NCBI GenBank assembly: GCA_900549525.1
Contig: UWSJ01000066.1
Coordinates: 1-9,725, forward strand
Reading direction: 5' to 3'
DNA: 9,725 nucleotides
From: an uncultured Coriobacteriaceae bacterium
GTDB lineage: Bacteria > Actinomycetota > Coriobacteriia > Coriobacteriales > Atopobiaceae
Shown here piece by piece: positions 4,948 to 9,725 of the stretch (positions are counted from its first letter, which is position 1; each line of letters begins with the position of its first letter). Under the pieces are notes generated by a model that saw nothing but the letters and a program-made list of their open reading frames with translations, was not told the DNA's origin and did not search any database. The position numbers and the translations under genes are program-made.

Positions 4948-5970
4948 ATGGACCTCATGCAGGAACTCCGCGAGCGCGCGGCCGCCCGGCCGATGCGCGT
5001 CGCCTTCCCCGAAGGCGAGAACGAGGTGATGATGCGCGCCGTGGAGAAGGCCACGGCCGAGGGCGTGGCCCGCTGCGTGCTCGTGGGTGATGCGGCGCGG
5101 CTCCGTGAGCTCGCCGAGGAGCGGGACGTGTCACTCGAGGGCGTCGAGATCGCCGACATCACAGACGCCGAGAACAACGCCCGGCTCGCCCAGCGCTATC
5201 TTGCGCTGCCCGTGTGCAAGTACAAGGAGAAGGGCGTCATGCGCCGCCTGGGCAGGCCCATGGAGCACGCGTGCATCCTCGAGGCCCTGGGCGACGTCGA
5301 CCTCATGTTCGCGGGCATCGACTGCCCCACGGGCGACGTCATCTCCTGCGGCCAGACCATCGTGGGGCTCGCCGACGGCATCGACACCGTGAGCTCCATC
5401 GGCATCTTTGACATCCCCGGCTGGGAGGGCTCGTCGGGAGGCCTGCTGGGATTTGGCGACTCGGCCGTTTGCGTCGACCCCGACCCCGGCCAGCTGGCCT
5501 CGATCGCCATCTCGGCGTGCGAGACGTGGGCCGCCCTCACCGGCACGGAGGCGCGCTGCGCGCTGCTCAGCTACTCGACGGACGGCTCGGCTGGCGAGAC
5601 GCCGCTGGTCACGAAGGTGCGCGAAGCGCTGGCAATAGCGCACGAGCGCAGGCCGGACCTCAAGATCGACGGCGAGTTCCAGCTCGATGCGGCGCTGCGC
5701 CCGGACATTGCCGCCAAGAAGGTCAGGCGGCCGAGCGAGGTGGCGGGCAAGGCCAACCTCATCATCTGGCCCGACATCAACGTGGGCAACATCGGCGTGA
5801 AGCTCGTGCAGACCTTCGGGCACGCCAACGCCTACGGCCCCATGCTGCAGGGATTCCGCAAGATCGTCTGCGACTGCTCCCGCTCGGCCCCGGTCGACGA
5901 GATCGTGGGCAACGTGATCATGAGCTGCGTGCGCGCCCAGGCACTCGAGGAGGCGGGTAGCGGTGAGTGA
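4948..5970 (+). CDS. Phosphate acetyl/butyryltransferase family enzyme
   Basis: A 340-residue soluble enzyme matching the PTA_PTB family over its whole length; single-domain Pta is about 330 residues. It interconverts acyl-CoA plus phosphate with acyl phosphate plus CoA. Visible signatures are MRVAFPEGENEV near the N terminus, LLSYSTDGSAGE in the middle, GEFQLDAALRPDIAAKK, PDINVGNIGVKLVQ, GPMLQGF, and CDCSRSAPVDEIV with S311-R312 at the place of the catalytic Ser-Arg pair of Methanosarcina Pta. Start chosen at 4948: GGAG at 4937-4940 lies seven bases upstream, and the frame before it overlaps the carrier gene. The coding end overlaps the kinase start by eight bases, suggesting translational coupling. 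Being next to a carrier protein, it might take acyl groups from ACP as well as CoA. Acetyl, propionyl, butyryl or a branched or aromatic acyl group are all possible. Confidence 0.9.
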   Translation: MDLMQELRERAAARPMRVAFPEGENEVMMRAVEKATAEGVARCVLVGDAARLRELAEERDVSLEGVEIADITDAENNARLAQRYLALPVCKYKEKGVMRRLGRPMEHACILEALGDVDLMFAGIDCPTGDVISCGQTIVGLADGIDTVSSIGIFDIPGWEGSSGGLLGFGDSAVCVDPDPGQLASIAISACETWAALTGTEARCALLSYSTDGSAGETPLVTKVREALAIAHERRPDLKIDGEFQLDAALRPDIAAKKVRRPSEVAGKANLIIWPDINVGNIGVKLVQTFGHANAYGPMLQGFRKIVCDCSRSAPVDEIVGNVIMSCVRAQALEEAGSGE

Positions 5971-7147
5971 CGAGAAGCGCGAGCCCGCTCCGGGGCGTGG
6001 TCAGGGCGGCGCGGCGGGCCATCCCTGGCGCGTGCTCGTGGTCAATCCCGGCTCCACGTCAACCAAGCTGGGACTCTTCGAGGGCGAGAGGTGCGTGTTC
6101 CAGCAGAACGTGGCGCACGAGGCAGAGCGGCTCGCCGAGTTCCCAACCGTCTCCGACCAGCTGCCGTATCGCACGGGCCTCATCCTCGACGCCTTGGCCT
6201 CCCACAACGTGCGGCTCGAGAGCATCGACGCGTTCGTGGGACGCGGCGGCGGGCTCATCTCCATGCCGGGCGGCACCTACGCCGTGGACGAGCGCCTGCT
6301 TGCCGACGCGCGCCGCGGTGCCAACGGCGTGGCGCACCCGGCCCAGTTGGGTTCGCAGATTGCCCACGAGCTCGCCGAGCGGGCGGGCGGCAGGCCGTGC
6401 TTCGTGGTGAACCCGCCCGACACCGACGAACTCTCCGACTTGGCGCGCATGACGGGCGTGGCGGGCGTGTATCGCCACGTGCACCTGCACGCGCTCAACC
6501 TCAAGGAGACGGCCATCCGGCACGCGACCTCGATGGGCAGGCGCTACGAGGACTGCAAATTCGTGGTGTGCCACATCGGCGGCGGCATCTCGGTCTCGGC
6601 CCACGACCACGGCCGCATGGCCGACGGCAACGACATCGTGGGCGGCGAGGGCCCGATGGCGCCCACGCGCTCCGGTTCCGTTCCCGTGCTGGAACTGCTT
6701 GCTTGGCTCGACGGCAAGGCGGACGGGGCTACCCACACCACGGCGGAGGCACGCGCGCTCTGCATGAAGACGGGCGGGTTCGTGAGCCTGCTCGGCACCT
6801 CCGACGCACTTGAGGTGTCGCGTCGCGCTGCTGGTGGTGACAAGGCCGCCCGGCGCGCCTGGGACGCCATGGCCTACCAGGTGTGCAAGTGGATTGGCGC
6901 CATGGCCTGCGCCCTCGGTGGCGGGGTGGACGGTATCCTGCTCGGCGGCGGCATGGTGCACAACGAGGCGCTCGTGGACGAGATTCGCCGCCGTTGCGGC
7001 TGGATTGCGCCGGTCACGGCCTATCCAGGCGAGTTTGAGCTCGAGGCCATGGCCGCAGGTGCCTGCCGGGTGCTCGGCGGGTCGGAGGAGGCGCTCGCCT
7101 ACACCGGCAAGCCGGTCTGGGACGGCTTCCATGACGATGCCCGGTAG
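5963..7147 (+). CDS. buk: Butyrate-kinase-family acyl kinase
   Basis: A 394-residue ASKHA-fold kinase that transfers phosphate between an acyl phosphate and ADP. The phosphate-1 motif VLVVNPGSTSTKLG (24-37) is the butyrate kinase signature. Other matches are VNPPDTDELSDLARMTG, HLHALNLKETAIRHA (both as in Buk), and HIGGGISVSAHDHGRM with GGEGPMAPTRSGSVP, followed by the adenosine-binding ILLGGGMVHN. Butyrate kinases are about 355 residues; the extra length is mostly a 20-residue polar, low-complexity N terminus. The start is GTG at 5963 with AGGAGG at 5948-5953, overlapping the preceding gene by eight bases. Paired with the phosphotransacylase it forms a classic acyl-CoA to acid module that makes ATP, or activates acids in reverse. 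The family call is strong. The chain specificity is not readable, and branched-chain fatty acid kinase is an alternative name. Confidence 0.9.
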   Translation: MSDEKREPAPGRGQGGAAGHPWRVLVVNPGSTSTKLGLFEGERCVFQQNVAHEAERLAEFPTVSDQLPYRTGLILDALASHNVRLESIDAFVGRGGGLISMPGGTYAVDERLLADARRGANGVAHPAQLGSQIAHELAERAGGRPCFVVNPPDTDELSDLARMTGVAGVYRHVHLHALNLKETAIRHATSMGRRYEDCKFVVCHIGGGISVSAHDHGRMADGNDIVGGEGPMAPTRSGSVPVLELLAWLDGKADGATHTTAEARALCMKTGGFVSLLGTSDALEVSRRAAGGDKAARRAWDAMAYQVCKWIGAMACALGGGVDGILLGGGMVHNEALVDEIRRRCGWIAPVTAYPGEFELEAMAAGACRVLGGSEEALAYTGKPVWDGFHDDAR

Positions 7148-7170
7148 TTGAGAGGAAAGGGGTGGTTCCC

Positions 7171-7587
7171 ATGGAGCAAGGTTCGTGGTCATCCGTCGGC
7201 AGGGCATTCGTTACCGGCGGCGTCATCATCGCCGTCATCCAGGCGATCATGGAGTTGCTGGGGCTCGTCATGCCCCCGGAGGTGCCGCTCGCGCTGCGCG
7301 GTGCCGTGGCACTTGTGATCGTCGGCGTCATCACGGGGATCCTGTTCGTCTCCGGCGTGTGGGCCAAGATTGACGGGTTTGGCGGCATGGGCGCCAACCT
7401 GCCATTCATCGGCCTCGTTGGTGCCGTTGCTGGCATCATCTGCGGTGCCCGAGCAAAGGGCGCCCCCACCGGCCGTGCCGTTGGAGAGGCGCTCAAGGTC
7501 ATGGCGGTGCTGTTCGGAACCGGGTTCGCCTTTGGCATCGTGGTGCTGTTCGTGACCCGTGCCCTCGGCGTCGGCATCTTCGCGTAG
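7171..7587 (+). CDS. SpoVAC-like small membrane protein
   Basis: A 138-residue integral membrane protein with about four helices. The opening GRAFVTGGVIIAVIQ resembles the AFLTGGLICxxGQ start of SpoVAC. The middle GGMGANLPFIGL (71-82) aligns with the SpoVA signature G-A-G-x-x-V-P-x-x-G-F. A charged loop (ARAKGAPTGRA) and a Gly-rich last helix follow, in the same order and at nearly the same length as SpoVAC (about 150 residues). In Bacillus and Clostridium SpoVA proteins form the channel that moves dipicolinic acid in and out of the spore. Here the gene follows the kinase by 23 bp and has a paralogous partner next to it, so transport of a small carboxylic acid linked to this operon is the likely role. 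Start ATG 7171 is preceded by AAGGGG (7157-7162); an in-frame GTG at 7162 is possible. The assignment rests on remembered family motifs. Confidence 0.75.
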   Translation: MEQGSWSSVGRAFVTGGVIIAVIQAIMELLGLVMPPEVPLALRGAVALVIVGVITGILFVSGVWAKIDGFGGMGANLPFIGLVGAVAGIICGARAKGAPTGRAVGEALKVMAVLFGTGFAFGIVVLFVTRALGVGIFA

Positions 7588-7600
7588 GGGAGTGGTTGGC

Positions 7601-7951
7601 ATGAATCTCTTGCTTGCGTTTCTGCTCGGCGGCGCGCTGTGCGCACTCGCCCAGGTGGCTTGCGTCGTGCTGAAGCTCGACAAGCCGCTTCCCTGCCTCA
7701 TCCTCTTCTTCTGCATTGGTGGCCTGCTTGGCCCTACCGGGCTGGTGAGCATGCTCGAGGAAGTGTGCCAGGCGGGCATCATCGCGACGGTGATCGACCC
7801 GGGCACCGGCATCCAGGTGGGCGCCTCGTCGGCCATGGCGGGGGTTCCGCTGCCGCTGGTGATCATGCTGCTTGCCATCGTGTGCATGGTCGTCATCGGC
7901 ATAGTGACGGGGCTCGTCGCCTCCTCGTGCATGGGCGGGAAGCACGACTAG
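7601..7951 (+). CDS. SpoVAEb-like small membrane protein
   Basis: A 116-residue membrane protein of the length expected for SpoVAEb. It begins LLLAFLLGGALCALAQ (3-18), close to the AFLVGGxICxxGQ start of that family, followed by a second helix (about 32-49). The segment LEEVCQAGIIATVIDPGTG (52-70) sits where SpoVA proteins have F-A-G-A-G-A-x-V-P-I, though the second glycine of G-A-G is replaced. A long last helix (about 84-108) ends in a Cys/Gly/Lys tail. GGGGAG at 7587-7592 is eight bases before the ATG, and the gap from the preceding gene is 13 bp, so the two are co-translated and probably form one complex. No other sporulation gene is visible. Expected job: second subunit of a small-acid channel or transporter. 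This call is weaker than that of its partner because the central motif is diverged. Confidence 0.68.
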   Translation: MNLLLAFLLGGALCALAQVACVVLKLDKPLPCLILFFCIGGLLGPTGLVSMLEEVCQAGIIATVIDPGTGIQVGASSAMAGVPLPLVIMLLAIVCMVVIGIVTGLVASSCMGGKHD

Positions 7952-8076
7952 CAGCCGCCTTGCGCTTGGCCCCCTCGCCTCGACGTGCCCCGGCTTGCCC
8001 TGCGGCGCTACGTTACCGCCCTCGTTTCGCGCCCGTCCCTTACCGTGGCAGGCTCGCGGCGGGGGCGTTCGCGTGA

Positions 8077-8106
8077 CGCCAGCGGGCCGTGAGCGTGGCC
8101 CTGGCG
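8077..8106 (+). terminator. GC-rich hairpin, possible end of the acyl operon
   Basis: CGCCA and GGGCC (8077-8081, 8084-8088) pair with GGCCC and TGGCG (8097-8101, 8102-8106), giving ten base pairs with a two-base bulge and an eight-base loop. It lies about 125 bp after the SpoVAEb-like stop. No T-run follows, so it is not a textbook intrinsic terminator; it could be a pause or processing hairpin. Confidence 0.3.
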
Positions 8107-8151
8107 GGGACGAGCGGCACTTCTCGGCCGCCCCTGTTCTCGCCCCCAAAT

Positions 8152-8196
8152 TGTCCGGCGCGTGTCCGGCCCCTCATTGTGCTGTCGCACATTGTG
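8152..8196. promoter_or_regulatory. Paired direct repeats and small inverted repeat upstream of flavoprotein
   Basis: TGTCCGG occurs at 8152-8158 and 8163-8169, one helical turn apart. CATTGTG occurs at 8175-8181 and 8190-8196, 15 bases apart. TGTGC-TGTC-GCACA (8178-8191) is an inverted repeat between them. The cluster ends about 70 bp before the flavoprotein start, a natural position for an activator or repressor site. No known regulator motif is recognised. Confidence 0.35.
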
Positions 8197-8264
8197 GCAA
8201 GAAGCGTCAAGCGCGATGGTTCTACCAGACGTTTTGAGTGGGTTCCCAACAAGGAGGAGTCACC

Positions 8265-9725
8265 ATGAAGCAGCTTGAGACCGACGTCGTCGTCATTGCG
8301 GCAGGTCTGTCCGGACTCGCGGCCTCGGTCGCCGCGGCCGAGAGCGGCGCGCGCGTCATCACCCTCGAGAAGGCCTCCAACACCGGCGGCGCCGCCAACA
8401 TGGGCATGGGCCCGGCCGCGGCCGGCTCGCCCGTGCAGAAGGCGGCCATGATCGAGGTCACCCCTGGCGAGCTCTTCCGTCGCCACATGTTCTACACGCA
8501 CTACCAGGTGGACGCCCGTCTCGTGCGCGACTACTACTTCAAGAGCGGTGACACCATCCAGTGGCTCGAGGACATGGGCGTCCAGTTCGAGAGCGTCCGT
8601 CCGGCGTTCCGTGCCCGCGAGCGCACTCGCGCCTATGCCGACGGCGAGTACACCTGGCACGTCGTGCAGCCCGAGGACGGCTCCGAGCCGGGCCCGCGTG
8701 CCGCGACGACCATGACCAAGCGCATGACCGAGCGTGCCCAGGAGCTCGGCGTCGAGTTCATGCTCGAGACCCCGGCCACCGGTCTCATCACCAATGACGA
8801 GGGCGCCGTGGTGGGCGTCAAGGCCAAGGACAAGGACGGCGAGGAGTACGAGATCTCCTGCTCCTCCGCGATCGTGGCGACGGGCGGCTTCGGCCACAAC
8901 GCCAAGATGATCAAGGAGAACATGGGCTTCGAGTGGGGCAAGAACCTCTTTAGCTTCGCCATCCCGGGCATGGATGGCGACGGCATCAACATGTGCCACG
9001 AGGTCGGCGCCGGCCACACGCCCGTGACCATGGAGACGATGTACCAGATCCCCGACAACATGAACCACTTCTACGTCGAAGGCGCCTTCCGCCAGCCCTG
9101 CTACTGGTGCAACCGCCTCGGCGAGCGCTTCATGCCCGAGGACGAGATCTACAACACCACCTTCGTGGGCAACGCCATCAACCACCTGCCGGGCAAGGTC
9201 GGCTACGCCATCTTCGACTCCAAGATGCTCAAGCACTGGAAGAAGAACGGCCCGGACATCGTGTCCCACGTCCACCCGCACGACCTCTACGAGGGCTTCG
9301 AGGAGCAGTGGGAGCGTGACCTCGCCGATGGCTACGAGCCCATCTGCCAGGCCGACACCATCGAGGAGCTCGCCGAGAAGGCCGGCATCGACGTCGACGG
9401 CCTCGTCGCCAACATCGAGGAGTACAACGAGATGTGTGCCGAGGGCTGGGACAGCATCTTCGAGAAGGAGCGCGAGTTCATGCGTCCGCTCGAGAAGGGC
9501 CCTTTCTACTGCTGCAAGCAGTACATCGGCGCCTACGGCACGCTCGGCGGCGTCCTCGTGAACCACAAGCTCGAGGTCATGACCGATGACTACAAGGTCA
9601 TCCCCGGTCTGTACTGCGTGGGCACCGACGCCTGCACCATCTACGGCGACTCCTACAACTTCTGCATCCCGGGCAACACCATGGGCTTCTGCATCAACTC
9701 CGGTCGCATCGCCGGCGAGAACGCC
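8265..9725 (+). CDS. FAD-dependent fumarate-reductase/ketosteroid-dehydrogenase-type flavoprotein (3' end cut)
   Basis: The first 487 residues of an FAD_binding_2 family enzyme; the frame is open to the window edge and probably near its end, since the closing GFCINSGRIAGENA is usually followed by few residues. The N terminus has the FAD-binding Rossmann motif (IAAGLSGLAA, residues 11-20) with E35-K36 ending strand two, then TGGAANMGMG. An ATGGFG motif lies near 206 and the C-terminal GGVLVN...IPGLYCVGTDA segment contacts flavin. The first glycine of G-x-G-x-x-G is alanine (A12). There is no signal peptide, no twin-arginine motif and no FMN-binding or heme domain, so this is a cytoplasmic single-domain form. 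The family reduces activated C=C bonds (fumarate, urocanate and similar acids) or dehydrogenates 3-ketosteroids; the substrate cannot be told here. The strong AAGGAGG at 8251-8257 fixes the start. It is unusually rich in Cys and Met near the C terminus. Confidence 0.88.
   Translation, partial: MKQLETDVVVIAAGLSGLAASVAAAESGARVITLEKASNTGGAANMGMGPAAAGSPVQKAAMIEVTPGELFRRHMFYTHYQVDARLVRDYYFKSGDTIQWLEDMGVQFESVRPAFRARERTRAYADGEYTWHVVQPEDGSEPGPRAATTMTKRMTERAQELGVEFMLETPATGLITNDEGAVVGVKAKDKDGEEYEISCSSAIVATGGFGHNAKMIKENMGFEWGKNLFSFAIPGMDGDGINMCHEVGAGHTPVTMETMYQIPDNMNHFYVEGAFRQPCYWCNRLGERFMPEDEIYNTTFVGNAINHLPGKVGYAIFDSKMLKHWKKNGPDIVSHVHPHDLYEGFEEQWERDLADGYEPICQADTIEELAEKAGIDVDGLVANIEEYNEMCAEGWDSIFEKEREFMRPLEKGPFYCCKQYIGAYGTLGGVLVNHKLEVMTDDYKVIPGLYCVGTDACTIYGDSYNFCIPGNTMGFCINSGRIAGENA

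Larger units (their letters stand above)
7952..8264. other. Intergenic region before the flavoprotein gene
   Basis: These 313 bases hold no supported gene. Frames run through on both strands because of base composition, but none has a ribosome site with recognisable protein content. The left part is C-rich. The right part contains a strong hairpin (8077-8106) and short repeats (8152-8196). The length and content suggest that the flavoprotein has its own promoter, although I could not fix -35/-10 boxes. Confidence 0.5.

Noticed and set aside
8040..9566. A 508-codon open frame on the minus strand opposite the flavoprotein gene
   Set aside because: Its product is a low-complexity Val/Leu/Gly/His/Asp-rich string typical of the antisense of GC-rich genes, with no ribosome site, while the + strand gives a clear FAD enzyme.

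Overview
The window is GC-rich bacterial DNA (I estimate a little above 60 % G+C). Strong purine Shine-Dalgarno sites, tightly packed same-strand genes, and a cytoplasmic-looking fumarate-reductase-type flavoprotein next to fermentation enzymes suggest an anaerobic actinobacterium of the class Coriobacteriia (Eggerthella/Slackia/Olsenella-like gut or rumen lineages). This placement is inferred from gene content and style, not from a marker gene.

Layout, left to right, all on the + strand. (1) The window opens inside a tRNA-Val(GAC) gene whose 3' half and encoded CCA are present, followed by a clear hairpin terminator. (2) A TetR-family repressor (357-1019). (3) A non-coding stretch with several inverted repeats, then a small four-helix membrane protein (1496-2008) that looks like an internal duplication of a two-helix unit, closed by a terminator. 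(4) About 770 bp without a gene (2009-2797). It holds an unusual array of roughly 41-bp-spaced degenerate repeats that flip orientation at a central hairpin, then a leader rich in inverted repeats. (5) A seven-gene run: thiolase-like enzyme, DUF35 zinc-ribbon/OB-fold partner, a free-standing acyl carrier protein, phosphate acyltransferase, butyrate-kinase-family acyl kinase, and two small membrane proteins that resemble the sporulation proteins SpoVAC and SpoVAEb. (6) A gap of 313 bp with repeats and an inverted repeat, then a flavoprotein reductase of the FAD_binding_2 family, cut by the window end.

Working model (inference): the thiolase/DUF35 pair makes or breaks a C-C bond in an acyl thioester carried on CoA or on the dedicated carrier protein. 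Phosphate acyltransferase and kinase then interconvert acyl thioester, acyl phosphate and free acid, gaining ATP in the catabolic direction or spending it to activate an imported acid. The SpoVA-like pair would move a small acid across the membrane. The flavoprotein may reduce an unsaturated acid as an electron sink. In spore-formers SpoVAC and SpoVAEb are encoded on either side of SpoVAD, a thiolase-fold protein that binds dipicolinic acid. Finding SpoVAC/SpoVAEb-like proteins in a run with a thiolase is therefore the most interesting feature here, and I know of no described pathway with this combination.
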